From positions 1 to 46,840 of the IMG/VR virus record IMGVR_UViG_3300048839_001888: DNA of 46,840 bases. The stretch is one strand, 5' to 3'. Made by a program: the position numbers and the translations under genes. The stretch comes from a virus. Positions 30,462 to 38,642 of the stretch are shown here, one piece after another. Under the pieces are notes generated by a model, which was given only the letters and a program-made list of their open reading frames with translations, searched no databases and was not told the origin of the DNA. Numbering within the stretch: position 1 is the first letter of the stretch; each line of letters starts with the position of its first letter.

Positions 30462-31484
30462 ATGGTCACCACCATCAACCCCTTCGACGCGGGCGGCTAT
30501 ACGCTCGCCGAGATGACCCAGGCCATCAACATCCTGCCCAACGTCTATACCCGCCTGGGCCAGATGGGCCTCTTCCGCTTCGAGGGCATCACCCAGCGCT
30601 CGGCCCTGATCGAGCAGGCCGAAGGCGTCCTCAACCTGCTGCCCACCGTGCCCCTGGGCGGGCCCGCCACGGTGGCCAACCGCGACACCCGGTCCATGCG
30701 GTCCTTCACCATTCCGTGGATTCCGCATGACGACGTCATCACGCCGCAGGACATCCAGGGGGTGCGGGGCTTCGGGGTGGCGGACGCCGCCGATCCCCTG
30801 GCCACCGTGATGGAGCGGAAGCTGACCCGCATGCGGGCGAAGCATGCCCAGACCCGCGAGTACATGGAGATCAATGCCCTGAAGGGCATCGTCAAGGACG
30901 GCGCCGGCACCACCCTCTACGACTACTTCGACGAGTTCGGCCTGACGCGGCAGTCGGTGGACTTCGTGCTGGGGACCGCCGGTACCAACGTCCAGGCCAA
31001 GGTGCGCGATGTCTTGCGCAAGGTGGAGACCGAGCTCAAGGGCGAGACCATGACCGGCGCCCTGGCCCTGGTCAGCCCGGAGTACTTCGACAAGCTGATC
31101 GGCCACGCCAAGGTGGAGGAGGCCTACAAGTACTATTCCTCCACCGGAGCCCAGCCCTTGCGCGACGACACCCGGCGCCGCTTCCCCTTCGCCGGCATCC
31201 TGTTCGAGGAATACAACGCCACCGTCACCCTCTCGACCGGCACCACCGAGACCCTGATCCCGGCCGGCGAGGGCATCGCCTTTCCGCTCGGCACCATGGA
31301 CACCTTCGTGACCTACGGCGCGCCCGCCAACCTGATCGAGACGGTCAATACCGTGGGCCTGCCCATGTACGCCCGCCAGATCGCGCGCAACGACGGCAGC
31401 GCCATCGACGTCAAAACCGAGGCCTCCATCCTACCGGTCAACAAGCGGCCCCGCCTGGCGGTGCGACTGCACTCGAGCAACTGA
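30462..31484 (+). CDS. Major capsid protein, gpE-like
   Basis: This 340-residue protein is a HK97-fold major capsid protein of the lambda gpE type. It begins INPFDAGGYTLAEMTQAINILPNVYTRLGQMGLF, contains RDTRSMRSFTIPWIPHDD and GVRGFGVADAADPLATVMERKL, and ends KPRLAVRLHSSN. The family shows these N-terminal and C-terminal signatures. It assembles the capsid shell with the decoration protein. AAGGAGAAACC gives a strong ribosome-binding site, as expected for a highly expressed gene. Confidence 0.95.
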   Translation: MVTTINPFDAGGYTLAEMTQAINILPNVYTRLGQMGLFRFEGITQRSALIEQAEGVLNLLPTVPLGGPATVANRDTRSMRSFTIPWIPHDDVITPQDIQGVRGFGVADAADPLATVMERKLTRMRAKHAQTREYMEINALKGIVKDGAGTTLYDYFDEFGLTRQSVDFVLGTAGTNVQAKVRDVLRKVETELKGETMTGALALVSPEYFDKLIGHAKVEEAYKYYSSTGAQPLRDDTRRRFPFAGILFEEYNATVTLSTGTTETLIPAGEGIAFPLGTMDTFVTYGAPANLIETVNTVGLPMYARQIARNDGSAIDVKTEASILPVNKRPRLAVRLHSSN

Positions 31485-31486
31485 CC

Positions 31487-31786
31487 ATGGGGGACGCCTT
31501 CGCCGATGCCATCGACGACCTGTTCGCCGACCCGAACATGGTCGTCACCGTCCTTTACCAGGGCCGGCCCGTCCGCGCCCTGGTACGGCGGCCGGACCAG
31601 CAAGTGGAATTCGGGGATACGGTCATCGTCTCGGCCACCGCCGCCTTCGAGGTGCGGGTGGCGGAGGTCCCGGCGCCCGTCGCGGGCGATGCCTTGGAAG
31701 TGGATGGGGAGACCTACATCGTCCAGGGCGAGCCCCGGCGGGATGCCGGGCGCCTCGTCTGGACCCTGGATACGCGGCCGGCATGA
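31487..31786 (+). CDS. Head-tail connector, gpFII-like
   Basis: This 99-residue protein has the layout of small phage head-tail attachment proteins: MGDAFADAIDDLFADPNMVVTVLY, a beta-rich middle (VEFGDTVIVSATAAFEVRVAEV) and a final GETYIVQGEPRRDAGRLVWTL. It is probably the gpFII-type connector between head and tail. Its stop overlaps the start of the DUF6441 gene (ATGA). Confidence 0.75.
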   Translation: MGDAFADAIDDLFADPNMVVTVLYQGRPVRALVRRPDQQVEFGDTVIVSATAAFEVRVAEVPAPVAGDALEVDGETYIVQGEPRRDAGRLVWTLDTRPA

Positions 31787-32442
31787 GACTCGAAGCGGCC
31801 CTGGAGGGCGACCTCAGGCGCTTCCTCGCTGACGAACTGAAGTCCGCCGAGGACGCCGTCACGTCCGGGGTCCGCGCGGCCACCGAGGGACTCAAGCAGG
31901 ACCTGCGCCGCCAGATCGCGGGTGCCGGCCTGGGCCAGCGCCTCGCCAACACCTGGCGGGGCGAGGTCTACCCGAGGGGAGGCCAGAGCCTCAGGGCGGC
32001 GGGCTTCGTCTTCAGCAAGGCGCCCGGCATCATCCGGGCCTATGCGGACGGCGCGGTGATCCGCTCCCGCCACGGCTACTTCCTGGCCATCCCGACGCCG
32101 GCCGCCGGCAAGCATGGCGATGGGCGCAAGAAGATCACCCCCGGCGGCTGGGAGCGCCGGCATGGCGCCAAGCTGAGGTTCGTCTTCCGGCGCGGCGGCC
32201 CCTCGCTGCTGGTCGCCGAGAACCGGCGTGCCCGCACGGGCAAGCGGGGCGGGTTCGGCAAGGCCAGCGAGTCGGCCTTGCGCACCGGGCGCGGGCTGGT
32301 GACGGTGCCGATGTTCATCCTGGTCCCCCAGGTCACCGTCAGGAAACGCCTCGACGTGGCCGGCGCCGCCGACAAGTGGATCGCCGAACTGCCCCGCCTC
32401 GTCGTCCAAAACTGGAGGGAGCCCGTCAGGACCGCGCCTTAA
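31783..32442 (+). CDS. DUF6441 family virion morphogenesis protein
   Basis: This 219-residue basic protein fits the DUF6441 family: TEGLKQDLRRQIAGAGLGQRLANTWRGEVYP, then AYADGAVIRSRHGYFLAIPTPAAG and GWERRHGAKLRFVFRRG (quoted in parts), features of tail completion/morphogenesis proteins that lie after the connector. It overlaps the previous gene by ATGA. Its last 17 bases overlap the 3' end of the antisense GNAT gene, so the toxin-antitoxin cassette was probably inserted right at this point. Confidence 0.82.
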   Translation: MRLEAALEGDLRRFLADELKSAEDAVTSGVRAATEGLKQDLRRQIAGAGLGQRLANTWRGEVYPRGGQSLRAAGFVFSKAPGIIRAYADGAVIRSRHGYFLAIPTPAAGKHGDGRKKITPGGWERRHGAKLRFVFRRGGPSLLVAENRRARTGKRGGFGKASESALRTGRGLVTVPMFILVPQVTVRKRLDVAGAADKWIAELPRLVVQNWREPVRTAP

Positions 32443-32935
32443 GTCTGGCAAGAGGCAGGAACAGGCGGCGGGACTGCCCGGAAAAGGGCTCGAAGCCATA
32501 CCGCTTGTAGAAAGTCTCCGCCTTCTCGTCCTTGGCTTCGACAACGATGGCATGGACCGCCAGGGCCTCGCTGGCTCGCATGATCCGTTCGAAGGCGTTG
32601 ATCAGCAGGAACCTGCCGTAAAGCTGTCCCTGGAAACGCTTGCCCACGGCCAAGCGGCCGATCAGGGCGGCCGGGATCGGATAGCGGGGCAGCTTGCGGG
32701 CAAGGGCCCCCGGGAGGTCATCCCGGCTGAAGCTGGCGGCGCTCAGGGTGTAATAGCCGATGATCGTCGCCGGGTCGTCCCCCACCGCCACGAACACGCT
32801 GGTGACGTTCCGGCGGCTGTCCTGGCCCGCATGGTTCCGGAGGTAGTCGTCGAGGGCAGGTTCCCCGCAGGAGAAGGCGTTCCGGTCGTGATGCGGCCCC
32901 AGCGGCTCGACGCGGGGCGGATGGAATTCGCTCAT
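32426..32935 (-). CDS. GNAT-family acetyltransferase toxin (TacT-like)
   Basis: This 169-residue protein is a GNAT acetyltransferase of the kind partnered with DUF1778 antitoxins (TacT/AtaT), which acetylate aminoacyl-tRNA. It has FSCGEPALDDYLRNHAGQDSRRNVTSVFVAV, IIGYYTLSAASF, RLAVGKRFQGQLYGRFLLINAF and ETFYKRYGFEPF, the last containing the conserved tyrosine. The acetyl-CoA loop reads RFQGQLYG rather than the usual R-x-x-G-x-G/A pattern, with leucine at the second glycine position, so activity may be altered. Its start overlaps the antitoxin stop by ATGA. It lies antisense in the late operon. Confidence 0.85.
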   Translation of the reverse strand: MSEFHPPRVEPLGPHHDRNAFSCGEPALDDYLRNHAGQDSRRNVTSVFVAVGDDPATIIGYYTLSAASFSRDDLPGALARKLPRYPIPAALIGRLAVGKRFQGQLYGRFLLINAFERIMRASEALAVHAIVVEAKDEKAETFYKRYGFEPFSGQSRRLFLPLARLKARS

Positions 32936-33213
32936 CCGCCGGTCACCCGGGCGTACCAGGCGAAAGCCTCCTTGAGCTTCTCGTTCGGCTCCGGCGGATT
33001 GAGGAGCATTTCCTGGAAGCGCTCCCATTCCTCGGGCGTGAGTGTGATCATCTCGTGCTCGCGCACCACCGCCTCCGCCTTCTGCAGGGCCACATCGACC
33101 ACGAAATCGGTCAGGGTCTTGTCCGAATAGGCGGCGGCGCGTTCCAGCTTCCGCTTCGACTGCGGGCTTAAGCGCAGGCTGACGCGTTCTTGCCGTTGGG
33201 CGGTCCTGGGCAT
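32932..33213 (-). CDS. DUF1778 antitoxin (TacA-like)
   Basis: This 93-residue protein is a ribbon-helix-helix antitoxin of the DUF1778 family: ERVSLRLSPQSKRKLERAAAYSDKTLTDFVVDVALQKAEAV (quoted in parts: VSLRLSPQSKRKLERAAAYS and TLTDFVVDVALQKAEAV), then MITLTPEEWERFQEML, which binds the GNAT toxin. It should neutralise the toxin and repress the shared promoter at 33241-33269. The toxin gene follows in the same operon. Confidence 0.88.
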   Translation of the reverse strand: MPRTAQRQERVSLRLSPQSKRKLERAAAYSDKTLTDFVVDVALQKAEAVVREHEMITLTPEEWERFQEMLLNPPEPNEKLKEAFAWYARVTGG

Positions 33214-33231
33214 GGCGGGTACTCCGGTTGT

Positions 33232-33271
33232 CCTTGTGAAAATGTACGCCCCCTAGTCACACATTTCAAGG
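33232..33271 (-). promoter_or_regulatory. Promoter and operator of the DUF1778/GNAT cassette
   Basis: On the minus strand TTGAAA (33264-33269) and TACATT (33241-33246) are separated by exactly 17 bases, the best sigma-70 match in the window. CCTTGTGAAAATGT (33232-33245) and ACATTTCAAGG (33261-33271) form an imperfect inverted repeat that spans the promoter, which fits autorepression by the antitoxin. It lies just before the plus-strand tail gene at 33279, so the toxin-antitoxin cassette is transcribed divergently from the tail operon at this point. Confidence 0.65.
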
Positions 33272-33278
33272 ATCGGTC

Positions 33279-33710
33279 ATGCCCACCCGCCGGGAAGAGG
33301 TCCTCGCGGCGCTGTACGAGCGCCTGCGGACGATCCCCGATGCCCTCGTCAAGCGGGAAGAGCCGCTGCCCGAGAAGGTCCCGGCCGGCGGGCTGGTGAT
33401 CCTGCGCGACGGCGATCCGGGCGAGCCGGAGGTGCTGCTGTCGCCGCTGAGCTACCTCTGGCGCCATCGGGCCGAGATCGAGGCGGTGGTGCAGATCGCC
33501 CCGGCCGAGGCCGCCACCGCCGCCCTGGACGCCCTGCTCCTGGAGATCGACGCCGTTCTTGCCGCCGACCGGAGCTTAAGTGGCCTGGTCGACTGGCTCG
33601 ACTGGGGCGGCCCCCAGACCCGCGACCTTGCCCTCGACGGCGCCGCCGGCCTCAGGGCCGCCGTGGTGCCGGTCTTCCTCCATTTCGAGACCTCCTCCCC
33701 CCTGTCCTGA
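33279..33710 (+). CDS. Tail terminator-like protein
   Basis: This 143-residue protein (TRREEVLAALYERLRTIPDALVKREEPLPEKVPAGGLVILRDGDPGEPEVLLSPLSYLWRHRAEIE in parts) matches a family found between connectors and tail tube proteins in alphaproteobacterial siphophages and sometimes annotated as 'acyl-CoA transferase', which is misleading. A gpU-like tail terminator role is the best fit to its place and size. The N-terminal helix and following beta segments agree with this. Confidence 0.7.
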   Translation: MPTRREEVLAALYERLRTIPDALVKREEPLPEKVPAGGLVILRDGDPGEPEVLLSPLSYLWRHRAEIEAVVQIAPAEAATAALDALLLEIDAVLAADRSLSGLVDWLDWGGPQTRDLALDGAAGLRAAVVPVFLHFETSSPLS

Positions 33711-33722
33711 AGGATCCCCAAG

Positions 33723-34661
33723 ATGGCTCTTGGCTTCGGCGCCAACGCGCGCTTCCTGGCCGCCTTCGAGTCCGACTACGGCCTGCCGCCCGCCACCGGC
33801 TGGACCGCCGTCCAGTTGTCCCGCCACGGCCTGTCGGCCAAGCAGAACCTGCTGGCCAACGACCTGCTGGGCCTGGGCCGCGACCCGGCCCCGCCCGTGC
33901 CCGGCGCGGTCAGCGTGGACGGCGAGGTGGGCGTGCCCACCGATGCGCGGGCCATGGGCTTCTGGCTCAAGGCCCTGCTGGGCGAGCCGACCTCAGCTGG
34001 CACGGGTCCCTATACCCATACCTTCGTGTCGGGGGCGCCCATCATCCCCAGCCTGTCCATCCAGGCCGCCAACCCGGACGTGCCCCTGTTCCGCACCCAT
34101 CTGGGGGTGCGCCTGGACAAGGCCACCTTCCGGCTGGAGCGGGACGGCCTGCCCGGCGCCACTCTGTCCCTCATCGCCAAGGGCGAGGTCACCGATAGCG
34201 ACTTCCGCGCCGCATCCCCCGCCCAGTATACGCCGCTGCGCTTCGGGCCCCTGCACGGCCAGATCCGCAAGGACGGCCAGCCCCTGGGCCGGGTGGTGGC
34301 GGCCGAGATCGGCTATGCCAATACCCTGGACCGTATCGAGACCATCCGCTCCGACGGCATGATCGACGGCGCCGAGCCCACGGCCGCAGCCTGCACCGGC
34401 TCGATCACGGTGCGCTTCGACGGCACCGCGCTCTTCGAGGCGGCCACCACGGGCACACCGGTCGCCCTGGACTTCGGCTACCTGCGGGATGCCAACACCA
34501 GTCTTTTGATCGCCGTCCACGAGGCCTGGCTGTCGCGGCCCGGCCTCGCCATCGAGGGACCCGCCGGCATCCAGGCGACCTTCGAATTCCAGGGCGCCCG
34601 CAACGCCGCCCTGGGCCGCATGGCGACCGTGACGCTCACCAACGATGTCGAGGGGTATTGA
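33723..34661 (+). CDS. Major tail tube protein
   Basis: This 312-residue protein is a phage tail tube protein: MALGFGANARFLAAFESDYG, VPTDARAMGFWLKALLGEPTS, then a beta-rich middle with TLSLIAKGEVTDSDFR, and a C-terminal domain (PAGIQATFEFQGARNAALGRMATVTLTNDVEGY, in parts) that resembles immunoglobulin-like tail additions. Place before the G/GT pair is as in lambda gpV. Its stop shares a base with the next start (TGATG). Confidence 0.85.
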   Translation: MALGFGANARFLAAFESDYGLPPATGWTAVQLSRHGLSAKQNLLANDLLGLGRDPAPPVPGAVSVDGEVGVPTDARAMGFWLKALLGEPTSAGTGPYTHTFVSGAPIIPSLSIQAANPDVPLFRTHLGVRLDKATFRLERDGLPGATLSLIAKGEVTDSDFRAASPAQYTPLRFGPLHGQIRKDGQPLGRVVAAEIGYANTLDRIETIRSDGMIDGAEPTAAACTGSITVRFDGTALFEAATTGTPVALDFGYLRDANTSLLIAVHEAWLSRPGLAIEGPAGIQATFEFQGARNAALGRMATVTLTNDVEGY

Positions 34662-35182
34662 TGATCAAGCTGGGAAACCGCGAGCCCATCTGGCTCGATC
34701 TGGCAGAAGGGGTGCGGGTCAAGGTCCGGCTCCTGACCACGCCGGCCTATGCCATGATCCAGGCCCAGGCCGAAAAGGTCTACGAAGACTGGGCGGAACA
34801 TCGGGCCGGGGCCGAGGGCCTCGACCCCGCCGACGGGTCCGTGCGGCGCGGCCTGATGCGCGCCCTGATGATCAAGGGCCTCGCCCTCTATGCCATCATC
34901 GACTGGCAGGGCGTCGAGGGACCCGTGACCGAGGAGGCGGTGGCGGCCTTCGTGGACCAGCAGCCCCTGCTGGCCGCCCTTTTCTACCACCGCTACCTCG
35001 CTCCCCTGGAGGAGAGGGCCGCCGAGGGAAACGCATCCGGGCCCGCGCCGCATGGCACTTCGGCGGCGGGCCTCGATATTGTCGCGGCTGTTTCGCCAGC
35101 CGCCACGCCAACCCTGGCGAAACAACCGAAGGAAGATTCGGCTGCGGTTGTCAGTGCCCCTACCGCCAGCACGAGCCTCTGA
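34661..35182 (+). CDS. Tail assembly chaperone, gpG-like
   Basis: This 173-residue protein starts IKLGNREPIWLDLAEGVRVKVRLLT and is helical with a low-complexity C-terminus. It stands between the tail tube and tape measure genes, where lambda has G and GT. The reading frame is open past a slippery heptamer at 35026-35032, so part of the ribosomes should shift to make the longer product at 34661-35403. Without the shift, translation ends at 35182. As chaperone it would bind the tape measure protein during tail assembly. Confidence 0.85.
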   Translation: MIKLGNREPIWLDLAEGVRVKVRLLTTPAYAMIQAQAEKVYEDWAEHRAGAEGLDPADGSVRRGLMRALMIKGLALYAIIDWQGVEGPVTEEAVAAFVDQQPLLAALFYHRYLAPLEERAAEGNASGPAPHGTSAAGLDIVAAVSPAATPTLAKQPKEDSAAVVSAPTASTSL

Positions 35183-35403
35183 CCGAGGCCGGCTGGCAGG
35201 CCTGGGACCTGCTGCTGCGCATCGCCGGCCAGTTCCGCTTCGCGCCCAACGGCAGGGCACTGGGAATCGACATGGGACTCGTCCTCTCCCTTTCCGACAC
35301 CCTCGGCTACGACACCGCCGCCGTCGCCGACCTGCTGCCCGACGCCGAGGCCGGCCTGCTGGAAGGCCTCGCCCGTCTTCGCAAGGAAGAGACCTCGCCA
35401 TGA
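34661..35403 (+). CDS. Tail assembly chaperone GT, made by -1 frameshift
   Basis: The product joins 34661-35032 to 35032-35403 in the -1 frame, about 247 residues. At the shift point zero-frame codons GAG GGA AAC contain GGGAAAC (35026-35032), a classic X-XXY-YYZ heptamer, as in lambda GGGAAAG. In the new frame the sequence runs RIRARAAWHFGGGPRYCRGCF...CGCQCPYRQHEPLTEAGWQAWDLLLRI (quoted in parts) and has a CxxC/CxC cluster that may bind zinc, then a helical T domain ending LARLRKEETSP. The T domain matches the usual extension in this phage group. Its stop overlaps the tape measure start. Confidence 0.85.
35026..35032 (+). promoter_or_regulatory. Slippery heptamer GGGAAAC for -1 frameshifting
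   Basis: GGGAAAC reads G-GGA-AAC in the frame of the gpG-like gene. Tandem slippage by one base places ribosomes in the frame that encodes the T domain, which is open to 35403 and has no good independent start. It is the only heptamer of this class I found in the overlap. Confidence 0.8.
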
Positions 35404-37928
35404 GCGACAGGACTCTTGCCATTCGCCTGGCCGTCAAGGACGGCGAGGTGGTGCGCCGCGCCTTGATGCAGCTGGGCGAGGACGGCTCCAAGGCCCTGTC
35501 CAGGATCGAGCAGGCCGCCAAGCCCGCTTCCAAGGGCCTGCTGGCCATCAACGAGGTGACCTCGGCCGCCAGGGTGCATCTGGAAGGCTTCGCCGGCCAC
35601 TTGGGGGGCGTCGGCTCGGCCATGCTGCGCCTCGGTCCCGCCGGCCTGGCCGCCGGGGCGGCCCTGGGCGGGTTGGCGGCGTCCCTGGGCCAGGGGCTGC
35701 ACGAGATGGAAACGGCGCAGCAGTCGCTCCTGCGCCTCGAAGCCGTCCTCAAGGCCACCGGCCATGCCTCGGGCCTGACCGGCCAGGAACTGAACGACCT
35801 CGCCGACGCCATGGAGGCTTCCACCATGGTCACCGCCGAGGGCGTCATGGATGCCTCCTCGGTGCTGGCGACCTTCCGCTCGGTCTCGGGGGACACCTTC
35901 ATCCGGGCGATCAAGGCGGCCCAGGACCTGTCGGCCGTCTTCGGGCAGGATCTGCGCTCCTCGGCCGTGCAATTGGGCAAGGCGCTGGAGGACCCGGTCG
36001 AGGGCGTCACGGCCTTGAAACGGGTCGGCGTCACCTTCTCCGCCACCCAGCGCGAGATGATCGCCGCCATGGTGGAAGCCGGCGACGTGGCCGGCGCCCA
36101 GGTGCTGATCCTGGAAACCCTGGAGCGCCAGGTGGGCGGCGCGGGGGAGGCCGAGGCCGGAGGCCTGACGGGCGCGGTCCATCACCTCAAGGCCGCCTGG
36201 GGCAACCTGCTGGAGGACCTGGCCAGGACGCCCCTGGTGGGCGGCGTGGTGCAGGCGACCCTCCGCGGCTTGACCTCCTTCGTCAACGACCTACGAGAGG
36301 GCTTCAAGGGACCCGACATCGCCAGTCAGGTCGCGACCCGCGTCCAGCAGCTGGCCGACCTGGAGAAGCGGATCAACGAGTACCAGGCGGCCGGCGCGCC
36401 CCAGCGCCGCCTCGACGAGCTCCGCCACCAGGCCCAGGTGCTCAACCGCGAGATCGACGCCCTGATCGACAAGGGCCACGCGGAAGTGGCTGCCCTGGAC
36501 GCCGGCAAGGAGGAGGCGGAGTCCGGAAGAAAGGAGGCCGAGTGGGAACGCAATGCCGAAACCATCGCCGCCCGCCTCAAGGCGCTGGAGGCCGAGAAGG
36601 TCAAGGCTGCCGTCGAGGCCGCCGAGAAGATCGCCGCCGTCCACGACCAACTGGCCCGCGATATCGCCACGGCCGAGAAAAAGCGTGGCCGGCCGGGCAT
36701 CGAGGAAGCGGAGGTTGAGCGGGAAATCGCCCTGCTCAGGGGCATCGCGGCCCGCAAGGTGGAGGCCATCGAGAAGCCTCTCCGCGAGGCGGCCGAACGC
36801 ACCGACGCCCAGGCCCGCAAGGTCGTCGCCGACCTGGAGCGCCAGTTGGGCGCGGTCAACGATCCACGTGGCACCGCCGTGGATCAGGCGCTCTCCCGCC
36901 TGCCGGAGGGGGCGACCGAGACCCAGCGCCGCGAGGTGGAACGCCTCTCCGGCGCCCTCTTCGACCAGAAGGAAGCCATCCGGGACCTCAACGAGGCCCT
37001 GGATGCGGAGGCCAAGCTCCGCGACAAGGGGGCCGAGATCACCAGGCGCCACCGCACCGCCGAGGAGGAATACCGCGATACCCTGGCGGAACTGGACGAG
37101 TTGCTGAGGAACGCCGCCCTCGACCAGGACACCTACGCCAGGGCGGTGGAGGAGGCCGAGCGGAGAAAGCTGGAGGCCTCCAGGGAATGGCAGGACGGCG
37201 CCATCCGGGCCATCCGCTCCTATGTCGACGAGGCCACCGATGGCGCCCGCGCCGCCGAGCAGGCCACCACCCGGTCGCTCCAGGCCGGGGAGGAGGCCTT
37301 CGTCAAATGGGCCACCACCGGCAAGCTGGCGGCGGGCGATCTGTTCAACAGCATCGCCGAGGAGGCCCTGCGCGCCGCCTGGCGCCTGTCGGTCGCCAAG
37401 CCCCTGGGCGGCATCCTGGAAGGGCTCTTTTCCGCCATCGGCGAGGGCATTTCGGGGTGGTTCGGGGGCGGCGGGGAAACCCCGGCGCCTCCCGAGATCC
37501 TGGAGGCCCATACCGGCGGCATCGTCGGGCGCGATCCACTCCGTCGCCGCGCCGTCGATCCGGCCGTCTTCCGGGAGGCGGAGCGCTTCCATGGCGGCGG
37601 GCTGGTGGGGCTGCGCCATGGCGAGGTGCCCATCGTCGCGCTGCGCGGCGAGGAGGTCCTGACCCGCGACGATCCCCGCCACCGCCTCAATCTGGCTGGG
37701 TCTCAAAGCGGCGTGACCGTGGTGGTCCAGCCCACCGTCACCAACAGCGTGCCCAACACCCAGGCCCGCACCGAGACCCGGCGCGGTCCCTCGGGCGAGG
37801 TGATGATCGACGTCTTCGTCGAGCAAATGGAAATGCTGATGAGCCGCAAGATCGGGCGCGGCGAGGGCCTCGCCCCCACGCTCGAACGCCGCTACGGCCT
37901 CAACCCGGCGGCGGGGGCGTATCGGTGA
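35400..37928 (+). CDS. Tail tape measure protein
   Basis: This 842-residue protein, the longest in the window, is the tape measure protein that sets tail length. It starts SDRTLAIRLAVKDGEVVRRALMQLGEDGSKAL, has a hydrophobic segment (AMLRLGPAGLAAGAALGGLAASLG), a TMP-like core (HASGLTGQELNDLADAMEASTM, FGQDLRSSAVQLGKALEDPVEGVTALKRVGVTFS), a long alpha-helical middle, and a C-terminus with VGLRHGEVPIVALRGEEVLTRDDPRH. The start overlaps the GT stop by ATGA. The ParE toxin gene ends 3 bases after it on the other strand. Confidence 0.93.
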   Translation: MSDRTLAIRLAVKDGEVVRRALMQLGEDGSKALSRIEQAAKPASKGLLAINEVTSAARVHLEGFAGHLGGVGSAMLRLGPAGLAAGAALGGLAASLGQGLHEMETAQQSLLRLEAVLKATGHASGLTGQELNDLADAMEASTMVTAEGVMDASSVLATFRSVSGDTFIRAIKAAQDLSAVFGQDLRSSAVQLGKALEDPVEGVTALKRVGVTFSATQREMIAAMVEAGDVAGAQVLILETLERQVGGAGEAEAGGLTGAVHHLKAAWGNLLEDLARTPLVGGVVQATLRGLTSFVNDLREGFKGPDIASQVATRVQQLADLEKRINEYQAAGAPQRRLDELRHQAQVLNREIDALIDKGHAEVAALDAGKEEAESGRKEAEWERNAETIAARLKALEAEKVKAAVEAAEKIAAVHDQLARDIATAEKKRGRPGIEEAEVEREIALLRGIAARKVEAIEKPLREAAERTDAQARKVVADLERQLGAVNDPRGTAVDQALSRLPEGATETQRREVERLSGALFDQKEAIRDLNEALDAEAKLRDKGAEITRRHRTAEEEYRDTLAELDELLRNAALDQDTYARAVEEAERRKLEASREWQDGAIRAIRSYVDEATDGARAAEQATTRSLQAGEEAFVKWATTGKLAAGDLFNSIAEEALRAAWRLSVAKPLGGILEGLFSAIGEGISGWFGGGGETPAPPEILEAHTGGIVGRDPLRRRAVDPAVFREAERFHGGGLVGLRHGEVPIVALRGEEVLTRDDPRHRLNLAGSQSGVTVVVQPTVTNSVPNTQARTETRRGPSGEVMIDVFVEQMEMLMSRKIGRGEGLAPTLERRYGLNPAAGAYR

Positions 37929-37931
37929 GGA

Positions 37932-38297
37932 TCAGTGCTCGGCCTCGTCATCCGCCAGATGGCGGGGAAAGTCCATGGCATCATGCAGGATGCGCAGGAC
38001 CTGGATCATCTTCCTGCCGCGCTCCCTTTCCGCTCGGAAGAGGATGACGTGCCGCGCCTTGCGTCCGAGACGGGCTGCATGAAGAGTGAGAATGCCTTCC
38101 GGCAGATCACTCCTTGCCTTGACGCCCGCCGTGGCCGGCCCTGCATTCAAGGCATCGACCGCGGCCATCAACGTTTCCGCGTAGGTGTCCGCCTGCTCTG
38201 CGCCAAAGTGCTCCGCCGTCCATTGCAAAATCTGATCGATGTCCGCTTCCACGGCGGAAGCAAGACGTACCGGCCAGAAATCACGCTGCCTGCTCAC
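37932..38297 (-). CDS. RelE/ParE-family toxin
   Basis: This 121-residue protein is a RelE/ParE superfamily toxin: RLASAVEADIDQILQWTAEHFGAEQADTYAETLMAAVDAL (in parts: ADIDQILQWTAEHFG) and a beta-rich C-terminus with GILTLHAARLGRKARHVILFRAE and KMIQVLRILHDAMD, whose Arg-Ile-Leu-His pattern is usual for ParE. ParE toxins poison DNA gyrase. It starts at GTG (38297) overlapping the antitoxin stop, and ends against the tape measure stop. Confidence 0.85.
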   Translation of the reverse strand: MSRQRDFWPVRLASAVEADIDQILQWTAEHFGAEQADTYAETLMAAVDALNAGPATAGVKARSDLPEGILTLHAARLGRKARHVILFRAERERGRKMIQVLRILHDAMDFPRHLADDEAEH

Positions 38298-38599
38298 CGC
38301 GTGCCCACGCGCTTGGCAAGGCCCTTCTTGATCGCGGCATCCGAGATGCCTTTGAGGTGGCGACGAAGCTCGCCGGAAGACTCGAAGTCCCGGTACCGCC
38401 CGGCCTCGATATCGTCGATGCCGACCTGGACGGCGGCGCGCAACGCCTCCCGGCGCGCCTGTTCGTCGGCATCCCGGCGTTCGATCATCCTGAGGCCCTC
38501 GCGGAGCACTTCGCTGGCGTTCTGGTAGCGGCCGGACGCCACCAGCCGTTCAACCAATTCGGCCTGATGGTCGGTGAGAACGACGTTCCGGGTCGGCAT
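38294..38599 (-). CDS. ParD-family antitoxin
   Basis: This 101-residue protein is a ribbon-helix-helix antitoxin of the ParD family: NVVLTDHQAELVERLVASGRYQNASEVLREGLRMIERRD (in parts: LTDHQAELVERLVASGRYQ and NASEVLREGLRMIERR), with a C-terminal toxin-binding part (GIDDIEAGRYRDFESSGELRRHL). GGTGGAG upstream is the ribosome-binding site for the start at 38599; a longer frame to 38797 lacks support. The inverted repeat at 38628-38642 is a likely binding site for it. Confidence 0.88.
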   Translation of the reverse strand: MPTRNVVLTDHQAELVERLVASGRYQNASEVLREGLRMIERRDADEQARREALRAAVQVGIDDIEAGRYRDFESSGELRRHLKGISDAAIKKGLAKRVGTR

Positions 38600-38627
38600 C
38601 GCTGAAACTCCACCTTGAAATCGCTCC

Positions 38628-38642
38628 TGGCAGAATATGCCA
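38628..38642 (-). promoter_or_regulatory. Inverted repeat before the ParD/ParE genes
   Basis: TGGCA (38628-38632) and TGCCA (38638-38642) form an inverted repeat around GAATA, 29 bases upstream of the ParD start on the minus strand. ParD antitoxins repress their own operon through such sites, so it is a candidate operator. A -35-like TTGGCA overlaps it, but the -10 is poor. Confidence 0.4.

Noticed and set aside
33279-33710. Acyl-CoA transferase function for the protein at 33279
   Set aside because: Relatives have been given this name in annotations, but it has no such motifs and lies where a tail terminator is expected.
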